Made by a program: the position numbers and the translations under genes
Source: Ustilago trichophora
Lineage: Eukaryota; Basidiomycota; Ustilaginomycetes; Ustilaginales; Ustilaginaceae
NCBI GenBank assembly: GCA_900323505.1
Contig: OOIN01000001.1
Location: 1,922,001-1,986,000, forward strand
Length of the DNA: 64,000 nt
Reading direction: 5' to 3'
Part shown: positions 50,237 to 60,791 of the stretch, piece after piece
Layout: each line of letters begins with the position of its first letter
Numbering within the stretch: position 1 is the stretch's first letter
Notes under the pieces: model-generated
Databases searched by the model: none
Told to the model about the DNA's origin: nothing
The model's input: only the letters and a program-made list of their open reading frames with translations

Positions 50237-52474
50237 TTAGTTCTCGCCGGTCTTGACACGCTTATGCGGTCCCCGAGGGCCTCCCAATTCCTCTGGATCA
50301 ACCTGCTCTCCATCCCTGCCCTTCTTCTGCCCTCTCTCTCTGCCTACTTCAGTGAAAAACTTCCCCTCCACCGCATCGCCTTCAGTAGTTGTGGTAGATT
50401 GCTTCTTCTTAGACCGCAGATCAGAATCCCACAAGAAAAAGTTGCATCGAAACTCCGGATTCACATCCCCCTTTGCACGTCCACTCTTCTCGTATCCAGG
50501 GCCAACGGGTCGATTGCACAGCCAAAACTTGCGACCGTGATTCGGACCCGGTTTGTTCACCGTCCATGCGCGACAAGGTTCCGAGTGGTTGCGACACAGA
50601 GGAGCTGGGATGGGGGAGAAGATTGCTCCCCAAGTTTGGGACGCGCGAACTCGGTCCGCAGCGGATTGTTCGGATGATCGAGCAGGGCCTTGTGATGTGG
50701 ACGTGAGGGTATCTTGGAATTCTGAGATGTCTTCGTCTTCGTCAGAGACTAGGACTGGGCTCGTACCGCTCTTTGTTGAAGCTAGAGTATCCACATCGTC
50801 GCAACCTTTCAAATGTGGTGCTGTGGGTTCGGCGGCGTCTTGCTTCTCGTTTTCAGTCTTCGTACCTGACGATCGTGCAGTCGGAGTACCGCTACTTGGC
50901 TTGGCGAAGAACGTCTGTAGGCTCATCTGACCCTTCAGGCTCGCCCCATTCTTGGCTTTGCCAGAGTCTTTGCCCTTGGTCGCCGAGGGTGTCCGCTTGG
51001 GAGACGATCCGTTGCGCTTGGCGTTCGGGGACGGCTGGCTCGCTGACACCTTCGAGAGTGACGATGTCGGTGCGGAAGTTGACGCAACAGGCGCAGAAGC
51101 TGAAGGGGTAGCGCCTGTTTTCTTCGGAATTGATTGCGATGAAGGCGCAGCTGCTGCATCAGACGTCTGCATACGGACCTCGATGTTAAGCCCTTCCTGC
51201 TGTGAGTGCAGGGAGAACAGAGCATCCGCAAGAGAGCCTTCCTCGCCCCCGCTCTCCGCTTTTGACGGCGTTTTTTGAGCGTTCTGCCCTGCCAAGCTCG
51301 AGTTACCATTCAGTCCAGCACTATCCGAGCTTTCTTTATCGCTGGCAGCGACGACCTGAATTGCAGACGCAGGTCCAGATGTAGCAGGGCTGCTACTCTT
51401 TGCAGGTACTGTCTTCTTCGAGGATCCAAAGAAAGAAGCTAGTTTCCTCTGCTTCCCTGAAAACTCGTCGTAGTGGCACGCCGCCAGGGCAGGAGGCAGC
51501 CGATCCGCTCCGCCATGCATGAGGTCTTTAAGCTTCACCGTCTTTCCATCAATCTCTCTTTCGTCGTACAGATCGACATAGATGGGACAGTGGTCACTGC
51601 CATAGATGTCGGCTTGGATATCCGCTCCATTGATCCAAGGCAGCAAACCCTCTGTGACCAGGGTATAGTCCAGCCTGACGCCATAGTTGGCAGGCCTGGC
51701 ATCAATGAGGGTGTTCCAGCAGGTGAACATCCTCTTGCGTTCCGGATGATAAGCTCTGCCTACGTCGTGGAACTTTCCGTGCGGTGCGAGAAAAGTTTGA
51801 AACCATGATCTGGCAGGATGTTGGTGGAAGTGTTCCCAACCATGCTCTTTCATGCTCTGTTCGGGGTCACAGTGGTCGATAGGGTCACGGATGATATTCA
51901 TATCTCCCACAATCATCACTTGACGACCTGCTTGGATAAGACGATGAGCTCTTTCGGCGAGACACTGGTAGTAGGTCATCTTGTAGTCAAGTCGTTCTGG
52001 TCCCGTCTCGTTGGGGCAGTATACGTTGAAGAGAACAAAGAGACCAAGATCGAGCACGACACAGCGCCCTTCTTCGTCAAGTGCGGTCCATATTTGAGGC
52101 TCGACGTCGTCTCTCGTATCTGCTGGAACGCAGCCGATGGGTTCGTTGGGTATCAAAGGGTTGCTGGAAACGTTTGTGATGGGCACTCGACCGGTGATTC
52201 CTTGCTCGGCTTTGAGCGGGATCGAGACGCTTTTGCGGACATAGGTTACAGTGCCAGAGTACCCTTTGGTCGGATGGAAGTTGAAGAAGGCGTTGTAGGA
52301 GGGGAGGATGCACATGGGCTCTGTGAGCTGTTTGCGAGTCATCTTGGTTTCTTGGAAACAGGCGATGTCGGCGCCGAGGTGCTCCAGACATGCTTCCCAG
52401 TCGGGTAGCTTGTACCACGGCTGGTAGCCCTTGAGCGTCCGGAGGCCGTTGATATTCCACACGGTGATCCGCAT
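50237..52474 (-). CDS. APN2: APN2-type AP endonuclease with PIP boxes and GRF zinc finger
   Basis: The start is the ATG at 52474 (MRITVWNINGLR), giving 745 residues. The ExoIII-type endonuclease/exonuclease/phosphatase domain spans about 1-320 with NINGLR, FQETKM, IVGDMNIIRDP, RLDYTLV and the catalytic SDHCPIYVDL. Two PCNA-binding-like motifs follow in the disordered linker: QRKLASFF (about 341-348) and QMSLQTFF (about 518-525). The C-terminus carries a zf-GRF (CRNHSEPCRAWTVNKPGPNHGRKFWLC..FRCNFFLW region, about 620-690). Apn2 incises abasic sites and removes 3'-blocking ends in base excision repair. The GRF finger in APE2 proteins binds single-stranded DNA. Confidence 0.94.
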   Translation of the reverse strand: MRITVWNINGLRTLKGYQPWYKLPDWEACLEHLGADIACFQETKMTRKQLTEPMCILPSYNAFFNFHPTKGYSGTVTYVRKSVSIPLKAEQGITGRVPITNVSSNPLIPNEPIGCVPADTRDDVEPQIWTALDEEGRCVVLDLGLFVLFNVYCPNETGPERLDYKMTYYQCLAERAHRLIQAGRQVMIVGDMNIIRDPIDHCDPEQSMKEHGWEHFHQHPARSWFQTFLAPHGKFHDVGRAYHPERKRMFTCWNTLIDARPANYGVRLDYTLVTEGLLPWINGADIQADIYGSDHCPIYVDLYDEREIDGKTVKLKDLMHGGADRLPPALAACHYDEFSGKQRKLASFFGSSKKTVPAKSSSPATSGPASAIQVVAASDKESSDSAGLNGNSSLAGQNAQKTPSKAESGGEEGSLADALFSLHSQQEGLNIEVRMQTSDAAAAPSSQSIPKKTGATPSASAPVASTSAPTSSLSKVSASQPSPNAKRNGSSPKRTPSATKGKDSGKAKNGASLKGQMSLQTFFAKPSSGTPTARSSGTKTENEKQDAAEPTAPHLKGCDDVDTLASTKSGTSPVLVSDEDEDISEFQDTLTSTSQGPARSSEQSAADRVRASQTWGAIFSPIPAPLCRNHSEPCRAWTVNKPGPNHGRKFWLCNRPVGPGYEKSGRAKGDVNPEFRCNFFLWDSDLRSKKKQSTTTTEGDAVEGKFFTEVGRERGQKKGRDGEQVDPEELGGPRGPHKRVKTGEN

Positions 52475-53178
52475 GTTGATCAACCAGCTCTGAGAAGAGG
52501 CCTTGGATTACGTGTGAGGTGATTGGTGCGAGATGCACCTGCGAATGTGCTATGCTGAGTCCATGTCGAGCTGTTGTGCCGTTCCTCGTGATTGTTCCAG
52601 ATGCGTCTGAATTGGGATAACTTTGACGGTCAGACCATACATACAGCGTTACAGATCTGCCGTCAAACCTAGCACTCCGATGTAGCTCTATCGGTCGACC
52701 AAGACCGGGAGCAGATGAAAGAAGGTCGAAGCTCAGGTGGCGGGTCGGCAAGCATCACGTATGCAGTCTTCCGAAACCCTTCGCGAGGTCGGCCAAAAGG
52801 TGGAGGCATGAACCGACAAAATATGACATCGGGCAAAATGATATCTGATCGGGCCCTTTCCCCACCACGAACGCCGTTCATTACCGAAATGACATTCTCC
52901 TTTGCAGCTTGACCCTTCCCTCCTCATCGTTCGCTAACCCAACTTCAAGCATCCGCTGCATCTCTCATCTACCTCAGGCGGATTGCACAACTTCTACAAG
53001 TTTCGCTTCGGAGGGCTTGAAAAAGGCAAAACCAACGCTCGTCAGATGCGGTCTTATTGAGGATTGCGTTCGCGCCTATCGAACTTGCTCGAAAGCAACG
53101 GCTGCTCTAGGCGTCAATCTACCTGCAACCGCCCAGCATTCACCTTCGTAATCATCCGTAGCTGTCTCTGCTGGCAAT
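52475..53178. promoter_or_regulatory. Divergent promoter, APN2 / SGF73
   Basis: This 704-bp gap between divergent starts has no recognisable gene or repeat. Confidence 0.45.
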
Positions 53179-54527
53179 ATGGACGCGGGAAACCAAGCTG
53201 CCCCAACATGGGCTGATATCGAGGAAGCGACCCGAAGTGGTGAGCATCCTTCACATTAGGCCGACCTCGTCGCTCTGTAGCTGTATCACTGACCAGACCC
53301 TGCACTGCCTTGGACCCTCCATGACTTTGTTACGGCTCCGAATCGCTCTCCTCTTGCCCCGACCAGACATCGGCTCGCCATCAGCAACCCTAGTCGACTC
53401 CCCAGCATGGCACTTCGATGACACGGTAGTGACCGATTTTGGTCCCGCCGCCCTGGACGACGAAGTAGAGATCGTCGAATGCTCCGATTGTTCCAAACCC
53501 ATTCTCAGAGAAGCTCTTGGATTCCATCAGCAGAATTGCAAGCTCGCGCGTGATATCGCATCCGGCCGCGTCTCACCGTCAATACTCGAGGGCGATCTGA
53601 AGAAGCGTCGCTTGACGGAAGGTAAGTCACTCCTTAGCCCCATCAATTTTTCTTTTTCACACTTTGCCTTAGCCTCAGAACACGGCTGACTCTTTTTGTG
53701 TGAATTTACCTACAGATGACGATGAGAGCATAATGGGCGACGAATCGGGCCCACCTCTCACGAAGAAGCAGAAGAAAGAAAAGCGCCTGGCCGAGGAGAA
53801 AAAGAAAGGCGGACGCAAGAACAAAGGTCCCATCGACGTCGACAAGCAGTGCGGAGTGATCAACGATAAAGGATTGCCCTGTTCACGATCTCTCACGTGC
53901 AAGTCGCACTCAATGGGAGCCAAGCGTGCCGTAGAAGGTCGATCCGCACCGTACGACACACTCCTATTCGAATGGCAAAAAGCCACAAATCCATCTTTTG
54001 TTGCCAAGTTGGAGGAGAAAGAGAAAGCCATTGCGGCCGCCAAAGCTGCTGCGGCAGCAGCTCCTCCCAAGGAGAAGAAGAAAAAGAGTGTCAAGGATGG
54101 AAAGTCGAAAAGCGGTGCTGGAGCTGGGCATGGGGGAGGGGCAGGTGCGGGTGGGGCTGGTGGTGCTGGTGGCGCTTCCGGGTCTGGTGGGGTGTTTATC
54201 GAAGATGATGATATGGACATGTTTGATGCGGGTGCGGACGAGGATCAGATGGATCAAGAGCTTGTTTCTGTGCTTGGAAGCATCGCGCATGCGGCTTCGC
54301 GGGATCGAACTACGCCCCTGCCACTCGCGACGAGGTCATTTGCGGGATGCTACACGAGCAGGGCAAAGCGTATGCGTAATTTGAGGGAGCTTCTCAGGGA
54401 AGGGCTGGCTCCAGGCGGTGGTGCGTATGGAATCAACGGGTATGCTACTTGGTCCCATCATCACCCCGGCGGCTACCCTCCAGGGCCAAATGGGGGATCC
54501 AAGAAGGGTCTCACTACCGGGGCGTAA
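53179..54527 (+). CDS. SGF73: SGF73 / ataxin-7-like SAGA deubiquitinase-module subunit
   Basis: The three-exon model is 53179-53239, about 53367-53621 and 53716-54527, which keeps phase throughout and gives 375 residues. The exon-2 acceptor is uncertain: in-frame AG sites also exist at 53385, 53394 and 53406. Exon 2 encodes a zinc-binding knuckle ([20 protein letters not shown]). Exon 3 encodes the SCA7 domain (about residues 143-200): [34 protein letters not shown] Lys-rich segment, an Ala/Gly-rich stretch and a Gly/Pro/Tyr-rich tail follow. Sgf73 anchors the Ubp8 module to SAGA and activates H2B deubiquitination. The start exon of 20 codons is inferred from splice signals. Confidence 0.85.
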
Positions 54528-54875
54528 TGTTCCAATGTGCTCCCAATGTGTCGTTGAAGTTCCAGCATGTCTCGCGTTACTTTCGTATCTTACGGTCGGC
54601 CTGTTCCGGCTCTCAATTCCTTCTGCATCTTTTATTTTGTACTTGTATCTCAATCGAACGACCGTTTGCAATTCCTTTCGAGCGTAGCATGTGATTCTCT
54701 GAGCATGCTGAATCGGGACCGTTTTCGCTGCACCTCCCTCACACGAGAAGCCCGCCCCGCAATGCGACGACAAAAGATCTCGACAAGAGTTCAATATAAT
54801 CATTACAGCCACAACCCGGACTAAATAATACAATTACAAGTAGATAGCGCAAAAACCTAGCCAGCCCAGCGCCAC
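54528..54875. other. Convergent 3' region, SGF73 / DAD2
   Basis: This 348-bp stretch holds both 3' UTRs. No gene or marked repeat is seen. Confidence 0.4.
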
Positions 54876-55643
54876 TTAGTGCGAAACGGAAGCAGCAGAA
54901 ACAGACGAATCAGCAGCAGCGCCCTCGTCCTTGGATCGGGCGAGCGCACCATCGAGGTCGATTGGAATGCGAACCATGGTGTCGATGAGAGCAGGTTTAC
55001 TTGTGCGCGCGGGGCCGTAGTTGTACAAGTCATCGTCGGACTCTGCGTCCTCGGTGGAGGTGTCTGCGCTGCCAGGTTCTGCTGTTGCCGAGGAAGGGTT
55101 TGTGAAGACGGTCGATGCTGTTCAGGGCAGAAGGAGTTGAGGATGAGGACGGATATGGCAGAGTGTGAATATGGGCTTGCTGGTTGTGCGATTAATTGGG
55201 AGCGAGAGTTCACTTACCTCGAGCGATCTGAATAGCACGGAAGACGCCCTGCCAGGATCCCATGACGGAGGCAATTGCTGTGTCACCAACAGCATCAATG
55301 CAAGACCATGATAGGAGACATTTGAATCAGCATTCATTTCTTCATTGAGTACGATCAAACACATCTTTTGAGCGATCCGTGTCGTGTACTTACAGTCTCC
55401 ACCATCGGCCATGATATCAACCTTCTCAGCGAGCCTCTCGAGCTCCTTGACCATTCGTGCTGATTGATCCTTCAACGCGCGCAATCCTTCGAGCTCGGCC
55501 TGCTTCGAAATAAGCCTTGCCTGATTTGCTGAGGATGAAGGACCACCAAACATGATGTTTGCCGGGTTGTTGGATTGCGGAGGATACATTGATTGGCGCC
55601 CTGCTCCTCCAGGGCCCATCATTGCTGACGGTCGCTGTGCCAT
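54876..55643 (-). CDS. DAD2: DAD2: DASH/Dam1 kinetochore complex subunit
   Basis: Three exons on the minus strand: 55394-55643, 55218-55277 and 54876-55117, with GTAAGT donors and CAG acceptors, both introns in phase 1. The spliced protein has 183 residues. The central coiled coil ISKQAELEGLRALKDQSARMVKELERLAEKV is the Dad2 signature, followed across the splice by MADGGDSIASVMGSWQGVFRAIQIAR, matching the family's conserved second helix. The N-terminal ~40 residues and the C-terminal ~75 residues are lineage extensions; the tail contains SDDDLYNYGP and VRIPID segments. Dad2 is part of the ring that couples kinetochores to microtubules. Typical Dad2 proteins have about 110-135 residues. Confidence 0.9.
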
Positions 55644-56186
55644 GTTTGCTGTGCTATTCGTGGATAGTTGCGAGTGTCGAGATGTATATCTTGCTGAGAT
55701 TGTGAGTGCAGAAGCACGCTGAGTGTTGAGCTCGTAAGATGGTAGGATGTGATGGTGTTGGTCAGAGGTGATGTGAGTGGTGATGGTGGTGTTGTTGTTG
55801 AGCACAAAAGTGTTGGTCTGGAAAGCAATCGCAATTGCAATTTCACGGCAGTCCAGCAGTCAGGATTCCACACCAACACACACCCTGCCATGTGCTCAAC
55901 GCGCGCGCAAATTTACGCGTCTCCACAATTCGGCTGTTCCTTCTGTGCAACTCAGAGCCTTGATGCTGCCCTCCAAATTCATCTTCGAGCACAGCTGTCG
56001 ATCCTTCGATTCAATGCTCGCAGGCTCATGGACAAAGGAAACGACATGTATAGCTGACAGAAACAATGGACAAAACGGAAAAGGGATGAGAGAGTGCATG
56101 ATAAAGGTGATCCAGGCGAAGGCTTTCCAGCACGACCGCCTTCAACAATCCTGAAAGAGAGAGACCAATTTCGCTTCGCTTCGCAT
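55644..56186. promoter_or_regulatory. DAD2 upstream region and VMA1 3' region
   Basis: This 543-bp gap lies between tandem minus-strand genes. GTGATG/GTTGTT-rich sequence lies near 55745-55800. No gene is seen. Confidence 0.4.
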
Positions 56187-58128
56187 TTAGTCGGTAAGCG
56201 TACGGAAAGCCTCGGCAATATCCTGGTTGAGCTTGTCGAACTTCTTGGTGATGGCCTCCTCGCCGTCCTTGGGGCTCTCGAACTTCTGCTGCGTCAGACG
56301 GTAGATGACATCCTGGCAGTGCTCCTTGACCTTGGCCCAGGTCATGTCGGGGTTGTTGGCGATGGCGGCCTGTGCCTGATCGTGGAAGTCGACCATGTTC
56401 TTGAGCATACCCGAGGTCTTGTAGAAGGGGCAGTAGGCGTCGTATTCCGAGATACCGTTCTGCTGGAGGTAGTCGTCCTTCATGATCTTGGCAACGTCGA
56501 GGGTGACCTTGTCGCCTTCACCGAGTGCGGATTTACCGACGAGCTGTACGATTTCGGCCAGATCCGAATCCTTCTGGAGCATGCTCTTAGCGGTAGTACG
56601 GAGCGCGATGAAGCCGGGACGGTTCTTCTCGTAGTAAGGCTCGAGAGCGTTGATGTAGTTGGAGTAGGAAACGTCCCAATTGACCGAAGGGAAATGCTTG
56701 CGTTGCGCGAGCTTCTTGTCGAGACCCCAGAAAGCACCCACAATACCGAGAGTGGCGGATGTGACGGGGTCCGAGAAGTCACCACCAGGAGGCGAGACGG
56801 CACCGACAATGGAGACGGAACCCTCACGCTCTGGCGAACCGAGACAGGCAACACGACCGGCACGCTCGTAGAAAGAGGCGAGCTTGGCACCCAAGTACGC
56901 TGGGTAACCGGAATCGGCAGGCATCTCGGCGAGACGACCCGAAATCTCACGAAGAGCCTCGGCCCATCGAGAAGTGGAGTCGGCCATCATGGCAACGTTG
57001 TAACCCTGGTCACGGAAGTATTCGGAGAGGGTGATGCCGGTGTAGATGGAAGCCTCACGGGCGGCTACTGGCATGTTGGAGGTGTTGGCCACCAAAGTGG
57101 TTCGCTTCATGATGGGGAACTCTTCGCCATCCCTCATCAATGTCAACTCGGGGAATTCGGCAAGTACCTCGGCCATCTCGTTTCCACGCTCACTGTTTCA
57201 TCAAAAAGCGAAGAAGAAGGTGTGCAAAGGTCAGTGAGGGGTGCTAGGTATGACGAGGGGGATGGATCGGATCGATGATCAAGACTTACCCGCATCCGAC
57301 GTATGTGATGATGTCCGAGTTGGAGTATTTGGAGAGTGCCTGCGAAATAACGGTCTTACCACAGCCGAAAGCACCGGGAATGGCGGTGGTACCACCCTGG
57401 ATACAGGGGAAGAGCGAGTCGAGAATACGTTGACCCGTGAGCAAAGGGTTGTTGGCGGTGAGCTTCTCGGCGACGGGACGGGGAGCACGAACGGGCCAGA
57501 TCTGAAGCATGGTGTGCTTCTGCTTCTTGCCCTGGAATTCGGTCTCGAGGACGACGTCGTCGACCGAATAAGAGCCCTTCTCGGCAATGTGGGTAATGGT
57601 ACCCATGTTACGGGGACCGAGCATGAGCTTGTGGTCCTTGAGGAGCGAGTTTTCGTAGACGGAACCAAAGATGTCACCACCGCTGATGTGGTCGCCGACC
57701 TTGAGCTGGCCGGGGGTAAAGTCCCACGAGAGTTGACGGTCGAGAGCCTGGGTGTTGATACCCCTGGGAATGTAGATACCGCCACTCTTCTTCATGATAC
57801 CCTCAAGAGGACGCTGGATACCATCATAGATATTCTCCATAAGACCGGGACCAAGCTCGACGGAAAGAGGCTTGCCGGTACTGAGGACAGGGTCACCGAC
57901 CGAGACACCAGAGGTCTCCTCGTAGACCTGAATAGTGACCTTATCGGCGTCGATACGAATGATTTCTCCGACGAGCTCATCGTGACCAACACGGACAAGC
58001 TCGTACATGCTGGAACCAATCATGTTCTCAGCGACCACGACGGGACCAGAGACACCAAAGACGGTACCGAAACGGCGCTCGCGCTCCTCATCGCGGATCT
58101 TGGGAAGATCCTTCTTCTGGTGCGCCAT
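56187..58128 (-). CDS. VMA1: V-type ATPase catalytic subunit A
   Basis: Two exons, 57290-58128 and 56187-57192, joined over a 97-bp phase-2 intron with GTAAGT donor and AACAG acceptor. The protein has 614 residues, the family's usual length, with no intein. Key motifs are the P-loop [19 protein letters not shown] spanning the splice, [44 protein letters not shown] and [19 protein letters not shown]. It is the ATP-hydrolysing subunit of the V1 sector that acidifies vacuoles and other endomembrane compartments. The intron sits a few nucleotides from the position used by the VDE intein of budding-yeast VMA1. Confidence 0.97.
57193..57289 (-). other. VMA1 intron (97 bp)
   Basis: The intron splits the second Gly codon of YVGCG-ERGNEM. 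Removing it restores the invariant catalytic-subunit block. Confidence 0.9.
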
Positions 58129-58163
58129 GGTGGTGGATGGTCTGTCGATCTATTCGGGAGGCT

Positions 58164-58198
<35 letters not shown>

Positions 58199-59122
58199 TT
58201 GGATGGTGTGCCTCTCGCTGTGGACTGATCGACTAGTCACGACTCGGATGTGCTTGTCCAGAAAAGGTGAGAAGGATATGTCAAAGGGTATAGAAGCAAG
58301 GTATAGAAAAGACGTCGGGGAGAGGAGAAGAGTGGAGCACGATACGATAAACCGAGACGAAAGAGTGTGGAATTGGCTGCTGAGGTTGAACTGAAGTCGC
58401 ACCTGGATTCCAGCCAAATTCAAGGTTGAAGCTTGGCAGTCGAGCAGGTGAGGGTGTGGGCGAGGGTGGAGCGTGCTGAACGCTCCGTGCATGCTGCCTT
58501 TCTCGAGAGAGAGTTGCGATTTTAGAGCCCAATGTCGCACACAGCTGGCTCGTTCGCAATCCCATCGTCCGCGTCCATTTCTCAAGCTCGAATTTCGCTG
58601 CATCGGCCCCTAAGCCTCGCTCTGTCCTCTCGGGCGTTAACGACCAGCTTCTTGTCTTTTTGCGATTTCTCGAGCAGAACTGATGGTCTAACAAGTCATC
58701 AAAAACCAGCGTTTGCTCCACTTTCGAGTTTTGGTGATCGACTCAAAGCTCAGCTGCTGCAGACACACACACACAAAGCACACACACGCCAGGCAGCGCG
58801 TAAGTCACACAAAGTGCGGGCGAGCCACTCTTTCGAGTTGACGACGCCTCACCTCCACGAGCGAAATTGACCAACACTCTTCCTCAACTTCATCCATCAT
58901 TCACTTTACCTCTACACCTTTTCACTCCTACAGCATCCTACACTCAGGATCAACTGCTTCCAGGGACTCGGCATCACCCAGGACAATCGACACCACTACA
59001 GCACTTGCACGCAACGAACCTGGTGCCCCAGTAGCTCGATTTCAACTTTCACCTTTCCGTAAACGCATAGCATCCGAGGTACTCGTTCAGCTCGAGCCTC
59101 ACAAAACACATATACACACAAC
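58129..59122. promoter_or_regulatory. Divergent promoter, VMA1 / RPT1
   Basis: This 994-bp region carries a GT microsatellite directly upstream of VMA1 and CA-rich, CT-rich leader sequence before RPT1. No gene and no recognisable PACE element (GGTGGCAAA) is seen by eye. Confidence 0.45.
58167..58198 (+). repeat. (GT)n microsatellite in VMA1 leader/promoter
   Basis: About 32 bp of pure GT lies 39 bp upstream of the VMA1 start codon; it reads as CA repeats in the probable VMA1 5' leader. Confidence 0.95.
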
Positions 59123-60568
59123 ATGCCGCCCAAAGCCGACTGGGAAAAGTACAAGAAGCCCGATGTGGACCCGAAAGATGAGGAAAAGATTGTCGCTCTA
59201 GATGAGGGCGACATTCAGCTCCTCAAGACTTACGGTCAGGGTCCCTACGCTGCTTCATTGAAAAGCATCGAGAACGAGATCAAGGAGCTACAGAAGCGCG
59301 TCAACGAAAAGATGGGTGTCAAGGAGAGCGATACCGGTCTTGCACCACCAAATCTGTGGGACTTGCCAGCAGACCGACAGCGCATGGGCGAGGAGGACGC
59401 TCTTCAGGTTGCGCGTTGCACAAAGATCATCAAGGCTGATGATGGCAAGAAGGATGGCGAGTCTTCAGAAGGCGGTGCATCGGGCAGTGCAGCAGGACCT
59501 GGAGGTAGAGCAGGAGGCCTTGGTGGTCTTGGCGGTCTCGGTGGTCTGGGAGGTCTGGGAGGCTCGTCGCCACCTACTGCGGACGAGGAGGACAAGTACG
59601 TTATCAACGTCAAGCAGATTGCCAAGTTTGTCGTCTCTCTCGGCGAGCGTGTGGCTCCTACAGATATCGAGGAGGGCATGCGTGTTGGTGTGGATCGCAA
59701 CAAGTACCAGATCCAGATTCCATTGCCGCCCAAGATCGACCCTTCCGTTACCATGATGCAGGTCGAGGAGAAGCCAGATGTCACCTACGGCGACGTTGGT
59801 GGCTGCAAGGAGCAGATCGAGAAACTCCGAGAAGTTGTGGAGCTTCCCTTGCTTTCACCGGAACGTTTCGTCAACCTCGGTATCGACCCACCCAAGGGTG
59901 TTTTGCTCTACGGTCCTCCCGGTACCGGAAAGACTCTCTGCGCGCGAGCCGTTGCTAACCGAACCGACGCCACCTTCATCCGCGTCATCGGTTCCGAGCT
60001 GGTGCAGAAGTACGTCGGTGAAGGAGCTCGAATGGTGCGTGAACTTTTCGAGATGGCAAGAACCAAGAAGGCATGCATCATCTTCTTTGACGAAGTCGAC
60101 GCCATCGGTGGTGCCCGATTCGACGATGGTGCAGGAGGAGACAACGAAGTGCAGCGAACCATGTTGGAGCTTATCAACCAGCTCGACGGTTTCGACGCCC
60201 GTGGAAACATCAAGGTGCTCATGGCCACCAACCGACCGGACACCCTCGACCCTGCGCTTCTGCGTCCCGGTCGTCTTGACCGAAGAGTCGAATTCGGTCT
60301 GCCGGACAACGACGGACGTGCCCACATCTTGCGCATTCACGCCCGCTCCATGTCGGTTGAGAGGGACATTCGATACCAACTCATTGCCCGCCTTTGCCCC
60401 AACGCTACCGGTGCAGAACTCAGATCCGTCGCTACCGAAGCAGGAATGTTTGCCATTCGTGCACGAAGAAAGATGGCCACAGAGAGGGACTTCCTCGATG
60501 CTGTGGACAAGGTGATTCGACAGGGAAGCAAGTTCTCTTCCACTGCGCTGTATGCTCAGTACAACTAA
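59123..60568 (+). CDS. RPT1: 26S proteasome AAA-ATPase subunit Rpt1
   Basis: This is a 481-residue single-exon protein. The N-terminal coiled coil (about 40-65) and the OB domain (about 155-205) precede the AAA+ module: Walker A GPPGTGKT (264-271), Walker B FFDEVD (321-326), sensor ATNRPD and arginine fingers in [11 protein letters not shown]. The end [12 protein letters not shown] matches Rpt1 rather than other Rpt subunits. Rpt1 pairs with Rpt2 in the hexameric unfoldase of the 19S base. Residues about 115-150 form a Gly/Ser-rich insert with five GGL repeats between coiled coil and OB domain, absent from the yeast and human proteins as I recall them. Confidence 0.96.
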   Translation: MPPKADWEKYKKPDVDPKDEEKIVALDEGDIQLLKTYGQGPYAASLKSIENEIKELQKRVNEKMGVKESDTGLAPPNLWDLPADRQRMGEEDALQVARCTKIIKADDGKKDGESSEGGASGSAAGPGGRAGGLGGLGGLGGLGGLGGSSPPTADEEDKYVINVKQIAKFVVSLGERVAPTDIEEGMRVGVDRNKYQIQIPLPPKIDPSVTMMQVEEKPDVTYGDVGGCKEQIEKLREVVELPLLSPERFVNLGIDPPKGVLLYGPPGTGKTLCARAVANRTDATFIRVIGSELVQKYVGEGARMVRELFEMARTKKACIIFFDEVDAIGGARFDDGAGGDNEVQRTMLELINQLDGFDARGNIKVLMATNRPDTLDPALLRPGRLDRRVEFGLPDNDGRAHILRIHARSMSVERDIRYQLIARLCPNATGAELRSVATEAGMFAIRARRKMATERDFLDAVDKVIRQGSKFSSTALYAQYN

Positions 60569-60791
60569 GAGGCGGTACGACCATTGTCGTTTCTTCGTTT
60601 TGTTCCTCACTCATGTACTATCACATTTCCTCTTGATGCAACTACATTCACATACAGAGTCGGTGAGCGATTGCTCGGATTGCGTGCGCAATTTGAGGAT
60701 GGCTAGGATTTGTGTGAGATGTGAGCTGATGCTCGGGGTATCAAAATGCTAAGAGTCGGAATACATCTTTATCTGGCAGGAGGTGTCCTCT

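Noticed and set aside
57286..58128. VDE-type intein in VMA1
   Set aside because: The P-loop and YVGCGERGNEM block are continuous apart from a short spliceosomal intron; no Hint or endonuclease motifs.
56094..58236. Two long plus-strand open frames (394 and 331 codons) covering VMA1
   Set aside because: They are mirror frames caused by strong codon bias in a highly expressed gene; the minus strand encodes complete VMA1.
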